6,181 bases of DNA, taken from positions 1 to 6,181 of the forward strand of contig JACMOJ010000236.1 in NCBI GenBank assembly GCA_014378085.1, given 5' to 3'. This stretch comes from Burkholderiales bacterium (GTDB taxonomy: Bacteria > Pseudomonadota > Gammaproteobacteria > Burkholderiales > Usitatibacteraceae). The notes under the pieces are model-generated. The model did no database searches. It was not told the DNA's origin and saw only the letters and a program-made list of their open reading frames with translations. Made by a program: the position numbers and the translations under genes. Numbering within the stretch: the first letter of the stretch is position 1; each line of letters begins with the position of its first letter. Shown piece by piece: positions 1 through 6,181 of the stretch.

Positions 1-1568
1 CAGTTCTCTCGCTGGAGGTTGTCGACGATCGGCCAGCTGACCCCGTCGCAAAATTGGCACTGAACCCCGCCGCTGCAACGATCCCCGCCGGCCCCGCCAG
101 CCCCGCGCAAAACGACGCGATGTCGGCTTCAATGCCCCGCGCCTCGGTAATTCCCGCTACCGCGGTGACGTTAGAGGACATGCTGGAGGGTGAGTTGGGC
201 CACCCGAGTAAAGAGGCCCTCGCAGAATCGATTCCTACCCCGCCCGCAACGGCTGCATTTAGAGCCTCGCGGTTGCCGCCGGCGCAAAATCCGGCCGAAC
301 TGTTGGTCTCTTATGCGCCCGCTTATGCCTCACCACCAAGCCTAGAGCCGCTCGCAGCCCCTAAGTCTGGTTCTGCCGGCCTTGATTTCGCACCTCCTCC
401 GACACAATCCGAGTCGCCGCAGCAAGCCTCCAATCGCGAAGCCATCAAAAACGCGTTTGCAGTCAAACAAGTTGCTCCCGCTGGCGGTAAAGCGAAGTGG
501 ATAATTCCGGTCGCGGCGGTTCTCTTGGCAGTAACTGGCGCTGGCGGCTGGTATGTGTGGAATGAAATGACCCGCCTCGGCAAACCAGTTGCGCGTTTGC
601 CAGCAGCGCCCGTGCCCACCATCACCACGCCTCCGACGGCTCCTGCGGCGGCTGCCACGACTGGTACCACAACTGCGGCGACCGGTCCAAACGCTACCGG
701 CGCAAACGCGCAGGATCAAACCCCGCCTGCCGTAGCATCGAAGACGGCGAGCCTGCCCGAAGAAGCACCGCTTCCACCGCTACTTCCGCCGCCAGCGATT
801 CAGCTAAAGGAAGAACGCGCACCGACGGCGGCAAAAGTTGTTGCGGCAACGCCACGCGAGGCGCTTGCACGAAAAATCGAAGCATTGCCGCTTACCGAGA
901 ATTTAAGCGGCGGGGTCAAGTTGTTGCCCGCCAAGCCAGTCATCTTGGAGATTAACCCAACTCTGGCAGCAGGATACACAGCCCTCGCAGCCGGGGACTA
1001 CACGACAGCAAAGCGCCGATATGCGGAGGCGATTGCCTCAAACGGCAATAGTGCGGATGCGCACCTCGGATTCGCCACGGCGGCGGCCAGAAGCGGTAGC
1101 GCTGCTGACGTCGCCCTTGCGGTCAGCCACTATCAGCGAGTGTTGGAAATCGACCCGCGAAATTCAACTGCCGGTGCGGCACTCATTGTGTTGGCTGGTG
1201 GGAGAGGCGCGGATTCACCCGCTGGGCTGTCGAGTTCAACCGAAAAAGAATTAGAGCTCACGCGTTTGCTGGCGCAAGATCCAAACGCGGCCAATGTTCA
1301 TTTTTTGCTGGGTAATCTCTACGCCGAATCGCGCCGCTGGCGAGAGGCGCAGCCGGCCTACTTTGAAGCCGCGCGGTTGATGCCGCAAAATGCCGACTAC
1401 TGCTATAACTTGGCGGTGAGTCTTGATCAACTCGGCCAAGGTGCCGCCGCCGTCAATTTTTACCGTAGCGCGATCACAGCAACGATCAAAGGACAATTTG
1501 ACCGTGCGGCGGTTGAGCGTCGCATCGCTGCACTCAGTACCAGCGCCTCTGCAAAGCGGCAGCCATGA
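1..1568 (+). CDS. TPR-containing single-pass membrane protein, MshN-like, 5' partial
   Basis: Probable pilus-biogenesis accessory protein with its tail in the periplasm. The frame is open from base 3 through the left edge. The first in-window start-like codons (TTG at 54, ATG at 120) have no ribosome binding site, and MshN-type proteins normally begin with a short conserved Ser-Leu-Ile-Asn-x-Met-Leu-like segment that is absent here, so the true start lies upstream. Counting residues from the TTG at 54: about 148 residues rich in Pro, Ala and Ser, a membrane span at about 149-170 (starting KWIIPVAAVLLAV), a second Pro/Ala/Thr linker to about 260, then four TPR-like helix pairs at about 304-337, 338-372, 411-447 and 448-481. 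The TPRs fit protein-protein contacts. The stop (TGA, 1566-1568) overlaps an ATG. It precedes the MshE-like ATPase, as mshN does in Vibrio. The TPR and membrane-span calls are firm; the MshN assignment rests mainly on gene order. A GspB/PilF-like role cannot be excluded. Confidence 0.8.
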   Translation, partial: VLSLEVVDDRPADPVAKLALNPAAATIPAGPASPAQNDAMSASMPRASVIPATAVTLEDMLEGELGHPSKEALAESIPTPPATAAFRASRLPPAQNPAELLVSYAPAYASPPSLEPLAAPKSGSAGLDFAPPPTQSESPQQASNREAIKNAFAVKQVAPAGGKAKWIIPVAAVLLAVTGAGGWYVWNEMTRLGKPVARLPAAPVPTITTPPTAPAAAATTGTTTAATGPNATGANAQDQTPPAVASKTASLPEEAPLPPLLPPPAIQLKEERAPTAAKVVAATPREALARKIEALPLTENLSGGVKLLPAKPVILEINPTLAAGYTALAAGDYTTAKRRYAEAIASNGNSADAHLGFATAAARSGSAADVALAVSHYQRVLEIDPRNSTAGAALIVLAGGRGADSPAGLSSSTEKELELTRLLAQDPNAANVHFLLGNLYAESRRWREAQPAYFEAARLMPQNADYCYNLAVSLDQLGQGAAAVNFYRSAITATIKGQFDRAAVERRIAALSTSASAKRQP

Positions 1569-1702
1569 CGATGACCGTGGCAATTGCCATGACGCTCGGC
1601 CTGCAAACTCTTGTCGTCGCGGATTGGTACAATCGTTGTCGGCAAATCGAACCCGATAATTGGAACGTACACGTGTCACCTTGCAAAATGTATCCGCGAT
1701 GA
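1565..1702 (+). CDS. possible 45-residue small membrane protein bridging the TPR and ATPase genes
   Basis: ATG at 1565 overlaps the TPR gene stop as ATGA (1565-1568), and the TGA stop at 1700-1702 overlaps the preferred ATPase start as ATGA (1699-1702). The product starts MTMTVAIAMTLGLQTLVVAD, a hydrophobic stretch that could make one short membrane span, followed by a polar tail with two cysteines (YNRCRQ and VSPCKM) and ending KMYPR. No clear Shine-Dalgarno sequence precedes the ATG, so translation would depend on reinitiation after the TPR gene. The frame explains all of the otherwise empty 130 bases between the two large genes. I do not recognise the protein. It could be a real coupled mini-gene, a leader that only carries ribosomes to the ATPase gene, or a chance ORF. 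Confidence 0.35.
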   Translation: MTMTVAIAMTLGLQTLVVADWYNRCRQIEPDNWNVHVSPCKMYPR

Positions 1703-3414
1703 ACCAGATGAGTTCACCAGTCTCCCAGTTGCCACTCGGACAGACGCTTCTTGCACGCGGCATCATTTCACAAGACCAGCTCAATATTGCGCTGGTGGAT
1801 CAGCGCACCTCAAAAGCGCCGCTCGGTAAAACGTTAGTCACACTAGGCTTTGTGACCGAAGCCACCATTCGCGACACCCTGTCGGAAAGTCTGGGACAGG
1901 TCGCCGTCGATCTATCCAACACGATCATTGACGCGGAAGCGCTGTCGATGGTGCCAAAAGATCTGGCGAAGCGTTACCAAGTGCTGCCGGTTGACTTTGA
2001 TCGAAATACACGCAAGTTGTTGTTGGCAGTCGCTGATCCAAACAACGTCGTGGCAATCGACCAAATTCGCGCCCTCATACGCGAAGACATTCGAATTGAG
2101 CAAGTCTTGGCACGTGAATCCGACATTGCCATTTCCATTGAACAGCACTATGGCTTTGAACTTTCGATTGACGGCATTCTTAACGAAATTGAAACGGGCG
2201 AGATCGACTATCAAAGCTTGGCCACCGACTTCGATGAATACAGCCAGCCGGTCGTGCGCCTCGTGGATGCATTGCTGGCCGACGCGGTAAAGCGTAACGC
2301 ATCAGATATCCACTTCGAGCCAGAACAAGGGTTCTTGCGAATACGTTATCGAATTGACGGCGTACTTCGGCAGATTCGGTCGCTTCACAAGAACTATTGG
2401 AGCGCGATGGTGGTGCGCCTCAAAGTGATCTCCGGCATGAATATCGCCGAGACGCGCGCACCGCAAGACGGTCGGATTTCGCTGACGTTATCGGGCCGCT
2501 CGGTTGACTTCCGTGTCGCCGCGCAGCCAACCACCCATGGCGAAAATGTGGTGTTGCGTATCCTCGACCGCCAGAAGGGCATCGTACCGCTGGAAGATCT
2601 CGGGCTTCAGGAGGACGAACTCAAGATGCTTCGGCTGATGATGGCGCGACCGGAAGGAATCATTCTGGTCACAGGACCTACGGGTTCGGGCAAAACCACC
2701 ACGCTTTACTCGATCCTAAACCACGTCAACACCGAAGGCATCAACATCATGACGCTGGAAGACCCGGTCGAATACCCGATGGCAATGATTCGACAGACGT
2801 CGGTCAACGAAGCCGCAAAGTTGGATTTCGCGAGCGGCATTCGCTCCATGATGCGGCAAGATCCGGACGTGATTCTGGTTGGCGAGATTCGCGATCAAGA
2901 CACCGCAGAAATGGCGTTTCGCGCTGCAATGACAGGCCACCAAGTTTATTCAACATTGCATACCAATTCGGCCATCGGCGCCATTCCTCGCCTGCAAGAC
3001 TTGGGCGTGCTCCCGGACATCATGTCGGGCAACATCATTGGTGTGGTCGCGCAGCGTTTGGTGCGACGCCTCTGCGCTAAGTGTAAGCAGCCGTACCGCC
3101 CGGAAGACGACGGCACACGTCGCATTCTCGGCGTCAAAGAGGACTGGAAGGGTGAAGTGTTCCGACACGTGGGTTGCGAGACCTGTGAGAACAGCGGTTA
3201 CAAAGGCCGTGTGGCAATCATGGAGCTGTTCCGGATGGATGGTGAAATTGATGAACTGATAGCGCGCCGTGCGACCGCTCGTGAGATTCGTGAAGCGGCG
3301 CGGCGGCGTGGTTTTCGCACGCTGGCTGAGGACGCGATTAATCGCGTGCTAACCGGCGAGACCGATCTCGACGAAATTTCGCGCATCGTCGATTTGACTG
3401 ATCGCATCGACTAG
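1699..3414 (+). CDS. mshE: GspE/PilB-family assembly ATPase with MshEN domain (MshE-like)
   Basis: Cytoplasmic hexameric motor that hydrolyses ATP to power pilin-like subunit assembly through the platform protein. I chose ATG 1699 (571 residues), which overlaps the preceding small ORF by ATGA and leaves 11 residues before the MshEN module. The frame is also open to a TTG at 1660 (584 residues), and ATG 1708 is another option. Order of domains: two MshEN repeats at 12-35 and 41-64 separated by five residues; a linker; the N2-type domain with ASDIHFEP (201-208) and PQDGR (255-259); Walker A GPTGSGKT (326-333); Asp box LEDPVEYP (353-360); Walker B VILVGE (391-396); His box TGHQVYSTLHTN (412-423); and a zinc-binding tetracysteine pair C459/C462 and C493/C496. 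All catalytic motifs are intact, so it should be an active ATPase. The MshEN first Arg is Pro in both repeats, so c-di-GMP control is uncertain. The platform gene follows after 10 bases. GspE or PilB are alternative names; MshEN plus gene order favours MshE. Confidence 0.96.
   Translation: MNQMSSPVSQLPLGQTLLARGIISQDQLNIALVDQRTSKAPLGKTLVTLGFVTEATIRDTLSESLGQVAVDLSNTIIDAEALSMVPKDLAKRYQVLPVDFDRNTRKLLLAVADPNNVVAIDQIRALIREDIRIEQVLARESDIAISIEQHYGFELSIDGILNEIETGEIDYQSLATDFDEYSQPVVRLVDALLADAVKRNASDIHFEPEQGFLRIRYRIDGVLRQIRSLHKNYWSAMVVRLKVISGMNIAETRAPQDGRISLTLSGRSVDFRVAAQPTTHGENVVLRILDRQKGIVPLEDLGLQEDELKMLRLMMARPEGIILVTGPTGSGKTTTLYSILNHVNTEGINIMTLEDPVEYPMAMIRQTSVNEAAKLDFASGIRSMMRQDPDVILVGEIRDQDTAEMAFRAAMTGHQVYSTLHTNSAIGAIPRLQDLGVLPDIMSGNIIGVVAQRLVRRLCAKCKQPYRPEDDGTRRILGVKEDWKGEVFRHVGCETCENSGYKGRVAIMELFRMDGEIDELIARRATAREIREAARRRGFRTLAEDAINRVLTGETDLDEISRIVDLTDRID
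1732..1890 (+). other. MshEN tandem motif coding segment (candidate c-di-GMP site)
   Basis: This part of the ATPase gene encodes two 24-residue repeats with an exact five-residue spacer (RTSKA). Repeat 1 (residues 12-35) matches the published MshEN pattern RLGxx(L/V/I)2xxG(L/V/I)2xxxxLxxxLxxQ at every fixed position except the first, which is Pro instead of Arg. Repeat 2 (41-64) keeps LG, LV, G and the later Leu but has Pro for Arg, Phe at one aliphatic site, Ile for one Leu and Ser for the final Gln. The fold is therefore expected; binding of c-di-GMP is not assured. Confidence 0.85.
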
Positions 3415-3424
3415 CGGATCCGTT

Positions 3425-4630
3425 ATGGCAACGTTTAGCTATCGCGCAATCGATCACGAGGGGCAAATCCAGACCGGAAATTTGGACGCCTCCAACGCCA
3501 TCGATCTAGAGCTCCGTTTAAAGCGAATGGAACTCGATTTAATTAAATTCGAGGCTATCAAAAAATCCGCTTTCTCCACTGCGCGCCGTATTACCCGCAA
3601 AGAGCTGATCACTTTCTGCTTCCACATGGATCAGCTGCTGCGCGCCGGCGTGCCGATCATTGAAGCACTGGCCGATCTTCGCGACACCGTGGAGAATCCC
3701 GCGTTCAAGCAGGTGGTCGCAACACTTTTGGAAGACATCGAGGGTGGCCTACGACTATCCGAAGCGATGGCGAATCACCCGCATGCGTTTGATACGGTGT
3801 TCATCGCCCTCATCCAAACCGGCGAGCGTGCCGGTCAGTTGCCAGAGGTTCTCACACAGCTCACCGAGAACCTTAAGTGGCAAGACGAGTTGGCCGCGCA
3901 GGTCAAGAAGGCGATGATGTACCCGATGTTTGCGGGTACCGTCATTATTGGCGTGGTGTTTGCCCTGATGATTTTTTTGGTTCCACAGCTTGCCATCACC
4001 ATGAAGGCGCTGACCCCTAATCCGCCCAAAGCCACACTCGCGCTCATCGCCGTTTCCGCGTTCATGAAACAGTTTTGGTATCTCTGCCTAGGATTGCCCA
4101 TCGTTAGCGTCGTGGTGTTGTTCGTGCTGGCCAAAACAAACGAAGAGGTTCGCTACAAGATCGACGCCTTATCGTTGAAGCTCCCGGTCATGGGTCCGCT
4201 TACGGAGAAAATTATATTGGCGCGTTTCTCGACTTATTTTGCGCTGATGTACAAGTCGGGACTGGGTGTTCTCGACTGCATTCAGATCTCAGAAAAAATT
4301 GTGGGAAACCGTGTCCTTGAACAGGGTTTACAACGCGTCGGCCGCGAAATTAATGACGGGACGGGGATAACGCAGGCGTTTCAAAATGCCCGCCTGTTTC
4401 CGCCGCTGGTGTTGCGCATGCTCAAAGTTGGCGAATCGACCGGCGGACTCGATACCGCGTTGCTCAACGTCAGCTATTTCTACAACCGGGAGGTCAAGGA
4501 AACCATGTCAAAACTGCAGGAATTGATTCAGCCTGCCCTGACGGTGATTCTTGGCGGCATCCTGATTGGCATCTTAATGACGATCTTTATGCCAATGTAT
4601 GACGTGATCGCCAAGACGGCAATTCGCTAG
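3425..4630 (+). CDS. mshG: GspF/PilC-family inner-membrane platform protein (MshG-like)
   Basis: Polytopic inner-membrane protein that sits on the assembly ATPase and passes its motion to the pilin-like subunits. The 401-residue length is typical of the family. It has the usual short N-terminal stretch (starts MATFSYRAIDHEG) and two T2SSF repeats, at about 60-185 and 262-390. Each repeat carries the conserved Gly-Glu-x2-Gly-x-Leu element (GERAGQLPEVL at 133-143 and GESTGGLDTAL at 336-346). Membrane spans are visible at about 168-189, 217-237 and 370-391. The N-terminal half contains a cytoplasmic helical domain with QLLRAGVPIIEAL (70-82), repeated in spirit as ALMYKSGLGVLDCI (273-286). ATG 3425 starts 10 bases after the ATPase stop with only a weak GGAT upstream, so coupling to ATPase translation is likely. 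No truncation or missing motif was seen. Family assignment is firm; the MshG name follows from the MshE-type neighbour. Confidence 0.96.
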   Translation: MATFSYRAIDHEGQIQTGNLDASNAIDLELRLKRMELDLIKFEAIKKSAFSTARRITRKELITFCFHMDQLLRAGVPIIEALADLRDTVENPAFKQVVATLLEDIEGGLRLSEAMANHPHAFDTVFIALIQTGERAGQLPEVLTQLTENLKWQDELAAQVKKAMMYPMFAGTVIIGVVFALMIFLVPQLAITMKALTPNPPKATLALIAVSAFMKQFWYLCLGLPIVSVVVLFVLAKTNEEVRYKIDALSLKLPVMGPLTEKIILARFSTYFALMYKSGLGVLDCIQISEKIVGNRVLEQGLQRVGREINDGTGITQAFQNARLFPPLVLRMLKVGESTGGLDTALLNVSYFYNREVKETMSKLQELIQPALTVILGGILIGILMTIFMPMYDVIAKTAIR

Positions 4631-4634
4631 GAAG
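4629..4634 (+). promoter_or_regulatory. ribosome binding site AGGAAG that fixes the GTG start at 4642
   Basis: AGGAAG overlaps the stop codon of the platform gene and lies seven bases before GTG 4642. It is the clearest Shine-Dalgarno-like sequence in the window and supports a GTG start for a gene whose first in-frame ATG comes only much later (codon 160). Confidence 0.65.
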
Positions 4635-4641
4635 TGCCGTC

Positions 4642-6181
4642 GTGTCCAAACACTATCTCTATCTGACTAATGACAAACTCGTTTCGCTTGTCATCCGTAG
4701 CAATGTGCTGGTGAGTCGCGAGAGTTTTGGGGTCGGCGATATTCAGACGCCAGAACTTGAAGAACAAATTGCCAAATATGCATCGTCACAAACCTATCTC
4801 GTCACTGACTTAATCGAGGAGGATTTTCGCCTCGACACCATCCCCCATTTGCGTGGCAGTGATCAAGACGCCGTGTTGGATCGCAAGCTCGGGCAAATCT
4901 ATCGCGGCTCGCCCTATCGCCATGCCATCGTGCAAGGACGCGAGACCGAGGGTCGCCGCGACGACCGGGTATTCCTGCATGCGGTCACCAATCCAGATTT
5001 GCTCAAGCCGTTACTGGCGTTGCTCAACCGGAAACGTGTGCCGCTTGAGGGCATCTACTCGTCTGCGGTGTTGTCATGCCGCCTGCTGAAAGCGCTCGAT
5101 TCGTTTTTCCCGCATACGATGTTGGTCACGATCATTCCTGACTTTGGTCTGCGGCAAACTTATTTTAAGGACGAGCAGATCAAGTTCAGCCGTCTCACGC
5201 CGATCATCTACGACGAGTCACGCTCAGTCGGTCAATTGATCGCAGCCGAAACCAGTCGCACTTGGCAATACCTGGACAGCTTGCGTTATTTCGAAGACGC
5301 GGACGCACTCGAAGTTTGTATGCTGCTGCACGAGCGCGATGGCGCCATGATGCAGGAGGCCATTCGTAGTTATCCGATGCTGCGTTACCGCATTCTCGAC
5401 ATCAACGACGTCGCGACCAAGCTCAAAGTTTCGCCCGCACCAACGTCTTCACATGCAGAAGAAATTTTTTGCCATCTGTACGCGCGCAGCAAACTAGAGA
5501 ATCACTTCGCGGCACCCGCCGACAGCCGCTTCGCCGCGTTTAGACGCGGACGGATTGCGATTTTTAGTGCTACGGCGGCGATACTTGCGGCGACCGCTGC
5601 CGGTGCCGCTTTTAATTTGTATTACGCCGCGCAGATTACGCAGGAAATTGATCAGCGCGGTCGAGGTGAAGGCGCACTGCAATCAGAGTATCAGTCGGTT
5701 GTGAATTCCATGCGGGCACAAAAAAGCGCCACTGATACCGTACGTGACACCAGCATTTTTTTCAATTCCCAGATTCGTCCCGCGCCCGCCGCGCCAGGGC
5801 GATTGTTCAACGAGATCGCTAAAGTTCTTGAAGGCTATCCGCTGGTCAGAGTTAATCAGATTCTGTGGGCCACCAATAACGAGCCCGCTTTCATGCCCGC
5901 CGCACCACAAGGATTCGGCGCGGCAAATGCGGGCCTAGCAGGCACCTCTCAAGTAACGTCTGACAACAAAGCGGCGCTTGCTGCCGCAGCTGCCCTGGCT
6001 GCCTCGGCCGCTGCCAACGCGGCGCCCACACCAACCAGCGCGGAGAACGCGGCCAATCCGCCTTTGCCGGGCAACAAATATCACGTTGCGTTACTCGACG
6101 CTGCGATTCAACCGTTCGACGGCAATGTACGCAAAGCGCTGGCCGAGATAGATCGGCTCGTCGAAGATTTGAAAAAGAATC
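4642..6181 (+). CDS. PilM/PilN-like one-chain pilus alignment protein, 3' partial
   Basis: Reads without a stop for 513 codons from GTG 4642 to the right edge, so the C-terminus is missing. Residues 1 to about 290 are a soluble, probably cytoplasmic mixed alpha/beta region starting MSKHYLYLTNDKLVSLVIRS, which resembles the opening strands of actin-like PilM/GspL/MshI domains but lacks the Asp-x-Gly phosphate motif of active members. A basic patch (FRRGR, 300-304) precedes one membrane span at about 305-329. Next come a coiled-coil-like stretch (about 330-372), a segment GRLFNEIAKVLEGYPLVRVN (386-405) resembling PilN/GspL periplasmic domains, an Ala-rich linker (about 427-475) and the start of a strand-helix unit (about 479-513). 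This topology suggests it ties the cytoplasmic motor to the periplasmic alignment complex. It follows the platform gene by 11 bases in the same operon. The ORF and the span are firm; the PilM/PilN parallel is inferred from topology and context, not from strong motif matches. Confidence 0.9.
   Translation, partial: MSKHYLYLTNDKLVSLVIRSNVLVSRESFGVGDIQTPELEEQIAKYASSQTYLVTDLIEEDFRLDTIPHLRGSDQDAVLDRKLGQIYRGSPYRHAIVQGRETEGRRDDRVFLHAVTNPDLLKPLLALLNRKRVPLEGIYSSAVLSCRLLKALDSFFPHTMLVTIIPDFGLRQTYFKDEQIKFSRLTPIIYDESRSVGQLIAAETSRTWQYLDSLRYFEDADALEVCMLLHERDGAMMQEAIRSYPMLRYRILDINDVATKLKVSPAPTSSHAEEIFCHLYARSKLENHFAAPADSRFAAFRRGRIAIFSATAAILAATAAGAAFNLYYAAQITQEIDQRGRGEGALQSEYQSVVNSMRAQKSATDTVRDTSIFFNSQIRPAPAAPGRLFNEIAKVLEGYPLVRVNQILWATNNEPAFMPAAPQGFGAANAGLAGTSQVTSDNKAALAAAAALAASAAANAAPTPTSAENAANPPLPGNKYHVALLDAAIQPFDGNVRKALAEIDRLVEDLKKN
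5980..6015 (+). repeat. imperfect 9-base tandem repeat (GCTGCC-NNN) encoding an Ala-rich linker
   Basis: GCTGCC recurs at 5980, 5989 and 5998 in a strict nine-base step, followed by GCC and another GCTGCC at 6010. In frame it encodes Ala-Ala-Xaa units inside an Ala-rich stretch (residues about 444-461) of the last gene. Because the unit is a multiple of three, gain or loss of copies would keep the frame, so linker length may vary between strains. Confidence 0.6.

Noticed and set aside
1..63. Frame 1 reads as a 20-residue tail ending at TGA 61-63 and could be the end of an upstream gene such as an MshM-like AAA ATPase.
   Set aside because: No recognisable motif in the 20 residues, and the frame of the TPR protein is also open to the edge. 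The two cannot be separated from this window, and the missing MshN-type N-terminus favours an upstream start for the TPR gene.
54..122. TTG at 54 or ATG at 120 as the start of the TPR protein.
   Set aside because: Neither has a ribosome binding site, the frame stays open upstream of both, and the usual conserved N-terminal segment is absent downstream of both.
342..885. Several minus-strand open frames across the Pro/Ala-rich part of the TPR gene.
   Set aside because: They are opposite a GC-rich low-complexity coding region, give Arg/Gly-rich products without recognisable domains and have no start signals.
1636..1660. Promoter-like TTGTCG and GATAAT elements before the ATPase gene.
   Set aside because: The spacing is only 13 bases and the region lies within a tightly packed operon, so it is not convincing as a sigma-70 promoter.
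1660..1698. TTG 1660 as start of the ATPase, adding 13 residues.
   Set aside because: No ribosome binding site and a rare start codon. ATG 1699 gives an ATGA junction and a normal distance to the MshEN module. It remains possible.
1251..1829. Minus-strand frame of 177 residues (1251-1784) and plus-strand frames at 1423-1659 and 1611-1829.
   Set aside because: They overlap the TPR and ATPase coding regions, show no domain, and have Arg- and Cys-rich composition typical of out-of-frame translation.
4853..5938. Short frames on both strands inside the last gene (4853-5089, 5494-5682, 5683-5910, 5744-5938).
   Set aside because: The main frame from GTG 4642 is open throughout with a good ribosome binding site and a coherent topology, so these are shadows.
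1..6181. A defence island, mobile element, CRISPR array or other novel non-pilus system.
   Set aside because: No transposase, integrase, nuclease, terminal repeats or regularly spaced direct repeats were seen. All large genes fit a pilus/secretion assembly operon.

Overview
The window is a stretch of one plus-strand operon encoding the inner-membrane and motor part of a type IV pilus / type II secretion-like machine, closest in layout to the MSHA (mannose-sensitive haemagglutinin) pilus loci. Moderate-to-high GC, short or overlapping gene junctions and the style of the proteins suggest a proteobacterium, most likely a betaproteobacterium. That placement is an inference from family resemblance, not a proven assignment.

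Layout, left to right: (1) a TPR protein with one membrane span, cut off at its 5' end by the window edge, in the position of MshN; (2) a 45-codon small ORF that overlaps both neighbours by ATGA, so it may be a translationally coupled mini-gene or only a coincidental reading frame; (3) a complete GspE/PilB-type assembly ATPase with an N-terminal MshEN module, MshE-like; (4) a complete GspF/PilC-type polytopic platform protein, MshG-like; (5) a large protein that starts at a GTG behind a good ribosome binding site and is still open at the right edge. It has a cytoplasmic region, one membrane span and a periplasmic region, and looks like PilM- and PilN-type parts in one chain.

Expected joint role: the ATPase hydrolyses ATP in the cytoplasm and drives the platform protein in the inner membrane to extract or reinsert pilin-like subunits. 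The last protein would link the motor and platform to the periplasmic alignment complex, and the TPR protein would support assembly across the periplasm. The order TPR - ATPase - platform matches mshN-mshE-mshG of Vibrio cholerae. The large fifth gene stands where the small mshF would be in Vibrio.

No RNA gene, insertion sequence, CRISPR array, convincing promoter or terminator was seen, and no stretch over 300 bases lacks a gene. The points most worth checking are the altered c-di-GMP motif of the ATPase, the doubly overlapping small ORF, and the one-chain PilM/PilN-like protein.
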